The notes beneath the pieces are model-generated. The model saw only the letters and a list, made by a program, of their open reading frames with translations. It was not told where the DNA came from and made no database searches. The translations under genes were made by a program, and so were the position numbers. This document shows positions 9,363-17,635 of a stretch of DNA of 64,000 nucleotides, one piece after another (positions within the stretch are counted from its first letter, which is position 1; each line of letters begins with the position of its first letter). Source of the DNA: Oceanospirillales bacterium (GTDB lineage Bacteria; Pseudomonadota; Gammaproteobacteria; Pseudomonadales; Endozoicomonadaceae); the NCBI GenBank assembly GCA_004762125.1, contig SIHQ01000016.1, positions 1 through 64,000 on the forward strand. The letters are read 5' to 3'.

Positions 9363-9554
9363 ATGAAAAAGGGAACGGGATTTTTTGCCGTTATTCAGAG
9401 CACTCTGGCAGCGGCCTTCGGTGTTCAAAGCCAAAAGAACAGACAACGGGATTTTAATGAAGGTAGACCGGCGCACTTCATAATCGCCGGACTGATCGCA
9501 ACGGCTTTCTTTATTTTTTGTTTGGCATTAATTGTGAAACTGGTACTGAGTTAG
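9363..9554 (+). CDS. DUF2970 family small membrane protein
   Basis: A 63-residue protein with the DUF2970 pattern: FFAVIQSTLAAAFGVQS, a short basic NRQRDF stretch, then a single C-terminal membrane helix beginning IIAGLIATAFF. The function of the family is unknown. The ATG at 9363 has GGAG 7 nt upstream; an upstream in-frame ATG at 9339 would add eight residues not typical of the family. In Pseudomonas, as I recall, a gene of this family sits beside the sulfite-reductase/DUF934 pair, and here that pair follows within 350 bp. Confidence 0.85.
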   Translation: MKKGTGFFAVIQSTLAAAFGVQSQKNRQRDFNEGRPAHFIIAGLIATAFFIFCLALIVKLVLS

Positions 9555-9571
9555 GTCAGCTGAAAAGCCGT

Positions 9572-9679
9572 TTATTGATGACTGACCCAGTAAATGGCGG
9601 TTACCACAGCCAGAAGGATAATGCTGACTGCAGCCATTGCGTCAGCGCTGCTATCAGACATGGATTTATCTTTTGTCAT
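9572..9679 (-). CDS. Small single-span membrane peptide (candidate)
   Basis: A 35-codon reading frame on the minus strand encodes a polar start (MTKDKSMSDSSADAMAAV), one hydrophobic span (SIILLAVVTAIYWV) and SHQ. GAGAGGG lies 8 nt before the ATG, an acceptable ribosome-binding site. It diverges from the sulfite-reductase gene and its end lies 17 bp from the end of the DUF2970 gene. The combination of a good binding site, a transmembrane-like composition and no overlapping gene makes it plausible. Conservation was not testable here. Confidence 0.5.
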   Translation of the reverse strand: MTKDKSMSDSSADAMAAVSIILLAVVTAIYWVSHQ

Positions 9680-9906
9680 AGGTACAACCCTCTCGAATAT
9701 TGATTGAAGTAGTCCTACCAAGCTAGCGGATCTGGTTTAATTCGACAACTGCTAATGAACGTTCACCCTCCTCTTTAAAAACCGGCGATATACCTTTTTT
9801 ATCTAGTTATATAAAAATATCTTTTATTACTATTTGTTTGTTTGGTGGTATCTTTCATGGTCACGGCAGTCGGTGCCTTAGCCTGTAAAAAATAGAATAA
9901 AACCTC

Positions 9907-11562
9907 ATGTATAAATACGACGAATACGATCAGCGCATCGTCGACGAGAGAGTGAGTCAGTTTCGGGATCAGACTCGCCGTTATCTCGCCGGTGAAATCG
10001 CCGAGAATGACTTTCTCCCTCTTCGACTTCACAATGGTCTCTATATCCAGCGTTTCGCGCCCATGATGCGAGTTGCTGTGCCTTACGGCCTGTTAAGTTC
10101 GAAACAGGTTCGTCGTCTGGCAGAGATTTCCCGTAAATACGATAAAGGTTATGTGCATTTCACAACCCGTCAAAATGTTCAACTGAACTGGCCTCTTCTG
10201 GAAGAGGTCCCTGATATTCTGGCCGATCTGGCAGAAGTGGAAATGCACGCGGTGCAAACCAGTGGTGCCTGTATTCGTAATACTACTTCAGATCAGTTTG
10301 CCGGTGTTGCCCATGATGAAATAGTGGATCCACGTCTCTGGTGTGAAGTGATCCGTCAGTGGTCAACATTTCATCCGGAATTTACCTTCCTGCCGCGAAA
10401 ATTCAAGATTGCAGTCTGTGGCGCAGAAGAAGACCGGGCAGCGACGCTAGTACATGATATTGGCGTGCATACGTTCAAGAACGCCAATAACGAAGTTCGT
10501 TTCAAGATTCTTGTCGGTGGCGGCCTGGGTCGTACGCCTATGACGGCCAGTGTCATTCGAGAGTCTCTGGAACCTGAGCATTTGCTGACATATCTTGAGT
10601 CAATTCTTCGTGTTTATAACCGTTATGGGCGCAGAGACAACAAGTACAAGGCTCGAATTAAGATATTGGTGAAAGCTGTGACTCCTGCAGTTTTTGCAGA
10701 GAAAGTTGAAGCTGAATGGCAGATCATGAAAGAAAGATCTTCATCTCTGCCTGCCCATGAAATTAACCGTGTCAGCCAGCATTTCACTGCTCCGGATTAT
10801 CAGGCTTTGGATAATCTGGATTGGAATGATCTTTCTCTCAGTGCTCCGTCCAGTTTTCAAAGCTGGTTGAAGCAGAACGTATTCCGACATAAAAAATCAG
10901 GATACGCTGCTGTGACATTGACGCTCAAAGCAACAGGTGATGCTCCTGGAGATATTTCTGCAGAAAAGCTGGATGTGGTGGCTGATCTTGCAGACCAATA
11001 CAGTTTGGGTGAAATAAGAGTCAGTCATGAGCAAAATCTGATTCTGTCTGATGTGCAACAAAATCAGCTGGTTGAACTCTGGCAAAAACTGGGTCAATTT
11101 GACTTGGCTACACCCAACCGAGGGTTATTGACTGATGTTATTTGCTGCCCGGGCGGCGATTTCTGCGCTCTGGCAAATGCGCGCTCTATTCCATTGTCAG
11201 AAGCGATTCAACGTAAATTTGAGGACATCGATTATCTTCATGATATTGGCGAAATCGACCTGAATATTTCCGGCTGCATGAATGCCTGTGCCCATCACCA
11301 TGTAGGACACATTGGTGTTCTCGGTGTTGACCGTAAAGGTGAAGAGTACTTCCAGATTCAGCTGGGTGGTTCTGCTTCCAAAGAAGCAACTCTGGGGAAA
11401 ATCATTGGGCCTTCATTTAAGCGTGAAGATGTTCCCGATATCCTCGAGAAAATTCTGGATGTTTATGTAGAACAACGTCATGAAGACGAACGTTTTATTG
11501 ATACTTGCCAGCGTATCGGTCTCCAGCCATTCAAGGAGAGAGTGTATGCCAAGGCTGCTTAA
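9907..11562 (+). CDS. cysI: Nitrite/sulfite reductase hemoprotein (CysI type)
   Basis: A 551-residue siroheme/4Fe-4S reductase of the Pseudomonas CysI type, which reduces sulfite to sulfide with six electrons in cysteine biosynthesis. Two ferredoxin-like half-domains alternate with two catalytic domains. Siroheme-contact blocks include HFTTRQNVQLNW and the region around GACIRNTT. The iron-sulfur cysteines are in CCPGGDFCALA (about residues 413-419) and SGCMNACAHHHVG (about 456-461). Nitrite cannot be excluded as a substrate, but the DUF934 partner directly downstream is the usual companion in sulfite reduction. The two reading frames overlap by 17 bp, indicating coupled translation. Confidence 0.95.
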   Translation: MYKYDEYDQRIVDERVSQFRDQTRRYLAGEIAENDFLPLRLHNGLYIQRFAPMMRVAVPYGLLSSKQVRRLAEISRKYDKGYVHFTTRQNVQLNWPLLEEVPDILADLAEVEMHAVQTSGACIRNTTSDQFAGVAHDEIVDPRLWCEVIRQWSTFHPEFTFLPRKFKIAVCGAEEDRAATLVHDIGVHTFKNANNEVRFKILVGGGLGRTPMTASVIRESLEPEHLLTYLESILRVYNRYGRRDNKYKARIKILVKAVTPAVFAEKVEAEWQIMKERSSSLPAHEINRVSQHFTAPDYQALDNLDWNDLSLSAPSSFQSWLKQNVFRHKKSGYAAVTLTLKATGDAPGDISAEKLDVVADLADQYSLGEIRVSHEQNLILSDVQQNQLVELWQKLGQFDLATPNRGLLTDVICCPGGDFCALANARSIPLSEAIQRKFEDIDYLHDIGEIDLNISGCMNACAHHHVGHIGVLGVDRKGEEYFQIQLGGSASKEATLGKIIGPSFKREDVPDILEKILDVYVEQRHEDERFIDTCQRIGLQPFKERVYAKAA

Positions 11563-12037
11563 AAATAATGAGTTCTATGAGGACTCTGTCATTGTTGTGA
11601 CCGCTGAAACAGATTTGAGTTCTGTACAGGGTGCTCTTCTGGTCCCCGTTAAACTCTGGCTGGTTGACTCAGAGCAATATAAAAATTTGAGTCAAATGGT
11701 TGGTTTGCTGTTTGAGGCTGATGATGTACCAGAGTCTGTTGCAAACGATCTCAATAATTTTGAGTTGATCGTTGTGAACTTTCCCGGTTTCATGGACGGT
11801 CGTGGCTACTCTACCGCTCGTGAACTGAGAGACTACTATAAATTTGAAGGCGAGATCAGAGCGTCGGGTGATGTTCTTATTGATCAACTGTTTGCTATGA
11901 AACGTTGTGGTTTTGACAGTTTTCTTCTGCGAGATGATCAGAAGCAGGAAGATGCCTTGAAAGCTCTGGATACCTTTACCCTTAGGTATCAAGGCAGCAG
12001 TGACGACCTTCAGCCGCTTTATCGAAAAAGAACCTGA
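11546..12037 (+). CDS. DUF934 protein associated with sulfite reductase
   Basis: A 163-residue DUF934-family protein (an uncharacterised group found beside cysI-type genes). It contains the family blocks VPVKLWL, VVNFPGFMDGRGYSTARELR, FEGEIRASGDVLIDQLF and MKRCGFDSF. The start at 11546 lies inside the end of cysI, with AAGGAGAG 5 nt upstream. The family is thought to supply or gate electrons for assimilatory sulfite reduction, which rests on gene neighbourhood. No cofactor-binding motif is obvious. Confidence 0.92.
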   Translation: MPRLLKNNEFYEDSVIVVTAETDLSSVQGALLVPVKLWLVDSEQYKNLSQMVGLLFEADDVPESVANDLNNFELIVVNFPGFMDGRGYSTARELRDYYKFEGEIRASGDVLIDQLFAMKRCGFDSFLLRDDQKQEDALKALDTFTLRYQGSSDDLQPLYRKRT

Positions 12038-12411
12038 GTTTGCCTGACAGGAAAGTTGTTCTGACTTTCCTGCCAAGCCCCTACATTCCCTCCCCTCCAT
12101 TGTTATACCTGTAGTCCTTGAAAATCAGGAGTAGACATAAACACACCAATATCAGAGGAACTGCTTCCAAGCAGTGTAATAATTGATCATTTAAATCAGC
12201 TGAAACCCGCTATGTTTGGTTTGACTTGTTTCTGTAATCACTTCCTATTACAGGCAGTGATTACAGATTATTAATTACTGCTATTATTTGAACAGCGTCG
12301 TCTGTAATATCATTAAAAAATGGCGTAATGCCTGAAAGGAATCAACAAAAGCTACAGGGAACCCTGCTTCCAGCCAGTGTAAATGGTTGAAATCCTCGTG
12401 CGGTAGCGTGC
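12038..12411. other. 374-bp intergenic boundary of the accessory island
   Basis: No gene seen. The stretch holds a hairpin after DUF934 (CAGGAAAGT/ACTTTCCTG, 12048-12072), an 11-bp perfect inverted repeat CTGTAATCACT/AGTGATTACAG at 12232-12242 and 12256-12266, and a 19-bp imperfect direct repeat (CTGCTTCCAAGCAGTGTAA at 12161-12179; two mismatches at 12364-12382). The direct repeat may mark an old insertion or recombination event; it ends 30 bp before the 3' end of the integrase remnant. Confidence 0.6.
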
Positions 12412-13369
12412 TCAACGATCAGCCGGGCTAAGCACCGCTCTGCCACCCCGGTTAAGCGCATGGGTGTCAATCATCGTAGTATTCACATTTGCATGCTCTA
12501 ACAATTCCTGAATTGTTCTGATGTCATAACCACTTTCTAGAAGATGAGTGGCAAAACTGTGCCTAAAGGTATGGCAGCTGGCGTGTTTGTTGACACCGGC
12601 TTTTTTTACAGCAATTTTGACGTATATTTGAATGTTTCTTTCGTTTAAGTGGTGGCGCCCTGTTTTTCCAGTTCGAGGATCTGTTGTGAGTTGCGAACTT
12701 GAAAAAACATACTGCCATGCTAATTCACGACCGGCATTGGGGCATTTTCTGGCGAGTGCATTGGGAAGATGAACGAAAGTGACACCTTCAGACAGAGCCT
12801 TTTCATGCAGTAGACGAGATTGCTCTATGTGCTGTTTAAGTCCTGCCACAGCAACATTGGGTAAAAGAGTCATCCTGTCTTTTCCACTCTTGCCGTGGCG
12901 AACAGTAATTTCTTTACGACCAAAATCGACATCTTTTACTCGCAAACGAACCGCTTCTTTAATCCGTAAGCCAGCCCCATACATTAACTGAGCAACGAGC
13001 AACGAGCAATGAAGTGCCAGTCAGATGAACCATGATGGAGTGAGTCTCGTCAATGGATAATACGACGGGTAACTTTTTTGGACGTCTGGCATTGAGCCAG
13101 TCACTGATAGTGACATTTTCACGCCCAAGTACTTGCTTATATAAAAAGACAAGGGCACTGAGTGCTTGTTGTTGAGTGCTAACAGCAACATGCCTTTTCA
13201 TCACTAGATAAGTCAGAAAGTTTGCGACATCCTCTCCTGTCAGAGCATCTAGGTGCTTCATGTTGTGAAACTGAATAAATTTTTTTATCCAGGCCCAATA
13301 CGAACGCTCTGTGGCCAGAGAGTAGTTTGCACTGCGGATAACAATTCGGAATTTTTCTTGAAGTCTCAT
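12412..13369 (-). pseudogene. intI: Integron integrase (IntI-type tyrosine recombinase), frameshifted and lacking the catalytic Tyr
   Basis: Two overlapping frames on the minus strand together spell a complete IntI. The N-terminal SAM-like domain is in 13369-12959 (SLATERSYWAWIKKFIQFH). The catalytic domain is in the next frame (GAGLRIKEAVRLRVKDVDF, HTFRHSFATHLLESGYD). The IntI-specific insert ALARKCPNAGRELAWQYVF separates it from XerC/D. The frame breaks at 12990-13010, where GAGCAAC occurs twice, followed by GAGCAAT; removing one 7-bp copy restores TSLLVAQLMYGAGLRI exactly. Independently, the nucleophile position of the consensus TTMIYTH reads TTMIDTH (GAC instead of TAC), so the enzyme would be inactive even if in frame. 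Arg, Lys and His catalytic positions remain. Confidence 0.93.
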
Positions 13370-13380
13370 TGGATCAACAA

Positions 13381-13396
13381 CTGTATATTAATACAG
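13381..13396. promoter_or_regulatory. LexA (SOS) box upstream of intI
   Basis: CTGTATATTAATACAG is a perfect CTGT-N8-ACAG match, ending 12 bp from the integrase start codon. SOS control of integron integrases by LexA is established in Vibrio and in mobile integrons, and this window carries lexA itself with near-identical boxes at 58485 and 58504. Confidence 0.88.
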
Positions 13397-13724
13397 TAAA
13401 AGTAGTTCGTATAAACAGATTTTCAAGAAGTCTGTAAGGCTATGAAAAAGCAGGAAAAAGCTAAGTAGAGAAACGACTCTTTACTTTAGCGAAAAATATA
13501 CAAAGACCGAAATACGAACCCTGTAATAAGGCAGGTTCAGTCGAGAACATATTGAAAGTCTTGCAAGACAAGGCGTAGGATATGCTCACATAATAAATCT
13601 ACAGCATCTTATGCGAACTGAAGTCGTGTAAGCAGCTGTTGTACGAGCCCAGCTACCGCTGGGGGAAGCTGAAGGAGAGAAAATAGTCTACCTTAGAGTG
13701 TTTCTGACCCACTGATGGCCTGCA
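13397..13724. other. Region between intI and the IS91-like transposase (attI position)
   Basis: No gene supported. An integron would carry attI here, but I find no convincing GTTRRRY core, so attI is probably lost. The right part is likely the left flank of the IS91-like element. A small hairpin, CCCAGC/GCTGGG, lies at 13648-13663, followed by GGAGAG. Confidence 0.5.
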
Positions 13725-14900
13725 ATGAACACTACGGTTCAAAGCATTTTCAAACAGTCCTTCCAAGACTATACCCAATGCAAAAAATTGCCACTCCATC
13801 ACTACAAAGCGGCCAATGATTTTATGGGCTGCCGCACTGCGGCCATGGGGGGGCACATACAAGCCTGTCCTGACGGGCATGTGGAAAAAATCTGGTACAA
13901 CTCCTGCCGGCATCGCAATTGCCCACAGTGCAATAAAATTCAGGTTGAACGCTGGCTCGATACCCAGAAACGGAAACTGATTGATACTGCACATCGGCAC
14001 CTTGTCTTTACCATGCCCCACGAATTGAACGAACTCTGGTTGATGAACAGCAGCCTGATGACAGATCTTCTTTTCAAGGCTGCCAGTGAAACGCTCAAGG
14101 AACTCTTCAACGATAAAAAGTATCTTGGCGCTGACACCGGTTTTATTCTGAACCTGCATACTTGGGGGCGTAACCTCAGCTTGCATCTACACCTTCACTG
14201 CCTGATTACAGAAGGCGGGTTGACCCACGATGGGGAATGGAAGCTGCCGGTAAAAAAATGCTTCCTACCGTACCGAGTCATCATGAGAGTGTTCCGGGGC
14301 AAGCTCTGCGCAGCCCTCAAAGCACACGCTGATATTCGCCGACCTCAAACGATGAGTTCAACCGGTTACAGGAATCTGCTCAATCAGCTGGGACGCAAAG
14401 ACTGGCACGTCGAGATCATGGAGCCTTACGAACATGGCGAGGGTGTCATCAATTATCTGGCACGCTATGTAAAAGGTGGTCCGATCAACAACGGGCAGCT
14501 CCATGAAGTACATGACAAGGTCATTCTGAAATACCAGAGTCACCGAACGCAACGACAGGAGCTTCACAGTTACAGCCGCAAGGGGTTTATCACACAACTG
14601 CTGATCCATGTTCCCGATAAAGGAAAACGGACCCTTCGGTTTTACGGACTCTACACCAGCGGAAAGCGTAAGGCCCTTAATCAGGCCAGAGCGCTCCATA
14701 AACAGGCGCCTGCCGAAACAAAATTACCGGAATTTGACTGGCAAAGTTACCTGGAACAACAAGGGGGTGGTGAACACATACGCTGTTCAACCTGCCAGAA
14801 GCTGCTGATACCGAAAGAAAGACTGTTCAGGGGAAGAGACCCGAGCACGTCATGGTATTATATTTTGAACAACGTAGAGAAATTGAATCTGGTCGCTTGA
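13725..14900 (+). CDS. IS91-family (HUH) transposase
   Basis: A 391-residue rolling-circle transposase of the IS91 group. It has an N-terminal zinc-binding region with cysteines near 48, 61, 66 and 69. The HUH metal site LHLHLHCLITEGG is at about 152-164, and the tyrosine block NYLARYVKGG, with Y-x3-Y, at about 241-250. The family nicks a single strand at its ori end and moves without target duplication. The frame is uninterrupted, so it may be active, though the C-terminus is diverged. The element lies between the integrase and the first attC site, as ISCR elements do in complex class 1 integrons. A short hairpin, CGTGC-AAGG-GCACG at 15070-15083, may be part of its ori end. The exact left end was not found. 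Confidence 0.9.
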   Translation: MNTTVQSIFKQSFQDYTQCKKLPLHHYKAANDFMGCRTAAMGGHIQACPDGHVEKIWYNSCRHRNCPQCNKIQVERWLDTQKRKLIDTAHRHLVFTMPHELNELWLMNSSLMTDLLFKAASETLKELFNDKKYLGADTGFILNLHTWGRNLSLHLHLHCLITEGGLTHDGEWKLPVKKCFLPYRVIMRVFRGKLCAALKAHADIRRPQTMSSTGYRNLLNQLGRKDWHVEIMEPYEHGEGVINYLARYVKGGPINNGQLHEVHDKVILKYQSHRTQRQELHSYSRKGFITQLLIHVPDKGKRTLRFYGLYTSGKRKALNQARALHKQAPAETKLPEFDWQSYLEQQGGGEHIRCSTCQKLLIPKERLFRGRDPSTSWYYILNNVEKLNLVA

Positions 14901-15082
14901 ATCAGTAGCCAGCATTTGTCTAATCGATGAAAACGAGCAGTAAACTGAACGATAGATCGAAATAAATGACCTTAAAGATCATAAAAAAAACACCGGATCG
15001 AGCAGCTTACAGAGAATATCTGTTATAAACGACGAGAGTCGAACACAGTTAGATCCATAGTCGCGAGTCCGTGCAAGGGCAC

Positions 15083-15187
15083 GCACAACAAGTCGTTCCA
15101 GCCGACCCGATTACCTTCCCAGTGTTCTGCCTTAATCCTGAGCATACTTTGAGGGCATCATACGGGCAGCTGAACTAAGCGTTAAAT
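15083..15187 (+). other. attC recombination site 1 (left part possibly disrupted)
   Basis: The right core GTTAAAT (15181-15187) is a perfect GTTRRRY. The left block ACAACAAGTCGTTCCAGCCG resembles classical attC R''/L'' sequence, and it pairs with GGGCAGCTGAAC on the right with one extrahelical base, the asymmetric signature of attC. The left core GCACAAC departs from RYYYAAC at one position, and it abuts the hairpin at the probable IS91 end, so the IS may have clipped the site. The first cassette gene starts 18 bp to the right. Confidence 0.75.
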
Positions 15188-15204
15188 TTCTCAAGAGTAC
15201 GTGG

Positions 15205-16539
15205 ATGGATTCGAGTGTGAGTGACTTAAAAAATATTGAAAAACTGGTCTTTTCCTTTTTCTGTGACTCTTCAGATTTTAATGGAATTCCTTTGCGACAG
15301 GTTTCACAAGACTTGAACTTAGAATATGAAGAGTCAATTGACCACATAAAAGAGCTTGTAAAATCTGGAATTGTTTCAATTCAATCTAGCACCAATCCTC
15401 ACATTATTGGTTTTCAGCATCATTCAGTTCAATCTCAATTAGAGATACTAGAACACGCAAAATCAATTAAAGTGGAGAAACAATCATTCGGTAACTTCGA
15501 ACTAGCAGTAGAGACAACCGAATACCCTATTTGCTTATACCCAACTCCGGAATATGCAAAAGAAAATCGAGATATTGATAAGTATGGGTACGCAAAATAT
15601 AGTATTGATTTGGCTCTATCTGAACCTCAAATGAATTTTAGGTTTTTTGAAACAGACATTCTAGAGCGTTACTCGAATGAACCTCGATTTGATTTTGAGT
15701 TTAAAGATTTTAGTGGTCAAATATCATGTAAATATGATGATGAAGGCAATCCAATACTTAGAGAAGAAGATCAAATATTTTTAAAATCATTTGGCCTAGG
15801 GTTTGATTCGTCAGACGCTAGGGTTGTAGCTGTTATGCTTTGTGATTTGGGCAAGCTTTCTTCTGAACATCAAGTTGCTTGGGGAGCTAAAGAAATACCC
15901 GGCACAGAATGTAAGGTACTAGATGATTATTATAATAACTTAATTTTAGGGCAGTGGATAACATCAAAATCTGTGTTCACTGCATTGATTGATGAAATCA
16001 ATGCTATCTACAAAATTACTGAGTCAATTTTTGGTGTACCGCTCTTTCATAAAGAGCTAGATGGTGAGCACCGCCCTAAGAACTTCACATTTTTCTTTTC
16101 GCCTACGTCCAAAAATTATTACGACTTCATTAACCTTCTTGATAAATATCTATCAGAGAATATTAACAAGTCATTTTTTGAGAGTTCGCTAGAGCTAGAA
16201 GAGCTAAAACCCATTGGCGACAATATGGTGGAAAGAGTCCAAAAAGGAACGCTAAGACTCCTAGAGGAATGGGTGAATCAGTCTTTTAGATTTCCAGATG
16301 ACTCTTTCCCCAAAAAAATGTTGGAGCCTTTAAAGAATGTGAGAAGAGAGCGACAAAAACCGGCTCATAAAGTCATTGAAAATGATTATGATCCTAAGTT
16401 TATTGATAAACAAAAGAAAATTGTTGAAGCGTGTTACATATCAATAGGTAGCTTAAGAAAAAATCTTCAAACTCACCCTAAAGCAAAAGACGCAGAGTTA
16501 GACGATAGGCTGGATCGAGATAATGTTAAGTACTTCTAG
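15205..16539 (+). CDS. Integron cassette 1: unknown protein with N-terminal winged helix-like region and C-terminal RX4H motif
   Basis: No family named. The 444-residue protein is notably AT-rich in coding, unlike its neighbours. Residues 1-60 look like a winged helix (IEKLVFSFFCDSS, then IPLRQVSQDLNLEYEESID). The middle is acidic and rich in aromatic residues. Near residues 375-390 is LKNVRRERQKPAHK, containing R-x4-H as in HEPN ribonuclease-like proteins, then a charged helix to LRKNLQTHPK. It sits exactly between two attC sites, as a gene cassette should, with no obvious ribosome-binding site of its own. Cassettes often carry phage-defence or toxin-antitoxin genes; that role is suggested, not shown. 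Confidence 0.75.
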   Translation: MDSSVSDLKNIEKLVFSFFCDSSDFNGIPLRQVSQDLNLEYEESIDHIKELVKSGIVSIQSSTNPHIIGFQHHSVQSQLEILEHAKSIKVEKQSFGNFELAVETTEYPICLYPTPEYAKENRDIDKYGYAKYSIDLALSEPQMNFRFFETDILERYSNEPRFDFEFKDFSGQISCKYDDEGNPILREEDQIFLKSFGLGFDSSDARVVAVMLCDLGKLSSEHQVAWGAKEIPGTECKVLDDYYNNLILGQWITSKSVFTALIDEINAIYKITESIFGVPLFHKELDGEHRPKNFTFFFSPTSKNYYDFINLLDKYLSENINKSFFESSLELEELKPIGDNMVERVQKGTLRLLEEWVNQSFRFPDDSFPKKMLEPLKNVRRERQKPAHKVIENDYDPKFIDKQKKIVEACYISIGSLRKNLQTHPKAKDAELDDRLDRDNVKYF

Positions 16540-16554
16540 TCAGGAGCAGCCAAA

Positions 16555-16626
16555 ATTTAACAAGCGCATGTTATCGGACTGGTTTTCCGCTGCGCTCCAA
16601 TCCAGCCGCAAATGCGGGCATTAAGT
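16555..16626 (+). other. attC recombination site 2
   Basis: A 72-bp site. The left core ATTTAAC (16555-16561) is a perfect RYYYAAC. The arms CGCATGTTATCGGACTGG and CCAGCCGCAAATGCG pair with an extrahelical A and a small internal bulge. The right core reads ATTAAGT (16620-16626), one substitution from GTTAAGT at the base next to the cleavage point. It lies 16 bp after one cassette gene and 16 bp before the next. Confidence 0.85.
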
Positions 16627-16642
16627 TTCAATCAGGATCAAC

Positions 16643-17236
16643 ATGCAAGAAAACGTTAAAGAATCTTGGGAAAGGTTTCTAAATCCTGAGTCCCTGAAGA
16701 TAAATATAATAACAGCGTCGATTTTTTCGATGGCTTTTGAAATGCTCAAAACAAGTATTATCGAAAAAATTGAAGGATTTTTCACTAATGGTTTTGATGA
16801 AAATGGTTTAATTGTTAGCTCTGAATATAAAGAGAAAGTGCTTTCCTTAAATCGGAGTCCTTTATATGCTTCTCTTCAATGGCTAAAAAACATGGACGCC
16901 ATTGTACAGGATGACTTAGATAAGTTTGAAAAAATTAAAAAATGTAGGAACTCGCTTACACACGAAATGTTAAAGATTACAGCAGAAGGTATCGAGCCTG
17001 ATGTTGATATTTTATTTACTGAAATGGTTACTCTTCTAAGAAAGGTTGAAATCTGGTGGTTCGAAAACCTCGAAATGGCAATAGATCCAGATTCTTATCC
17101 ACCAGATTTTGACCTTGATCAAGTTACTCCAGGGCCTGTTTGGAGCCTTCAAATGCTCATAGATATAGCTCTTGGACCAGAAGATAAAGCCATGGATTAT
17201 TACAATAACTTTGTAGCTCAGTGCAAAGAAACTTAA
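16643..17236 (+). CDS. Integron cassette 2: HEPN-like protein
   Basis: A 197-residue, largely helical protein. Near residues 100-107 is CRNSLTHE, the R-N-x3-H form of the HEPN active site (RX4-6H), preceded by a helix (LDKFEKIKK), an arrangement typical of HEPN domains such as those in DUF4145 and abortive-infection proteins. HEPN proteins are often RNases in toxin-antitoxin, abortive infection or CRISPR-linked systems; some are inactive partners. The C-terminal third is acidic and tryptophan-containing. The gene is AT-rich and bounded by attC sites. Its stop codon lies inside the left core of the next site. No antitoxin-like partner is adjacent except the neighbouring cassette. Confidence 0.7.
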   Translation: MQENVKESWERFLNPESLKINIITASIFSMAFEMLKTSIIEKIEGFFTNGFDENGLIVSSEYKEKVLSLNRSPLYASLQWLKNMDAIVQDDLDKFEKIKKCRNSLTHEMLKITAEGIEPDVDILFTEMVTLLRKVEIWWFENLEMAIDPDSYPPDFDLDQVTPGPVWSLQMLIDIALGPEDKAMDYYNNFVAQCKET

Positions 17237-17279
17237 CGAATAAGGATAGATTGCGCCCAGCCGCAATCTTATCCGGTTG
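17231..17279 (+). other. attC-like recombination site 3
   Basis: The left core ACTTAAC (17231-17237) is a perfect RYYYAAC that overlaps the stop of cassette 2. A strong hairpin, GGATAGATTGCG/CGCAATCTTATCC, with a 6-nt loop follows. The right core is degenerate (GTTGTTG). A near copy of the hairpin, with compensating changes, is found at 21193-21230. Confidence 0.65.
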
Positions 17280-17350
17280 TTGCGCAAGCCCGGGTTGATT
17301 TATGGTGAAGGTGGTCTATTGAAGATATCTTTTCTTACGGGTATTAAATC

Positions 17351-17373
17351 AGAGCGTTTTTTCTGAACGCTCT
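17351..17373. terminator. Intrinsic terminator downstream of the cassettes
   Basis: AGAGCGTT and AACGCTCT form an 8-bp stem around a 7-nt loop, followed by TTATT. It would end transcription leaving the cassette pair. Confidence 0.6.
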
Positions 17374-17635
17374 TTATTCAAGATGTAAGCTAGCCGACCA
17401 CTGCTTAATAGTAGTCTGACGCTTTATCATTCTGTAGGACGACTTTTTATTTCCTCCGTTCTTGTGAATGGCGATGAGTATTTCTGGTTGTTAACTCAGG
17501 TCGGTTTCATAACACGGAATGCTATGTGCTTCATGGATTCACCACACGCCCTGCATTTGAATACCGGTCGAATGATGGCTTTTATTGGGCTAATAATGAC
17601 GTTGAGAAGCAACTGCACCAAAAACAGTCGCTTCT

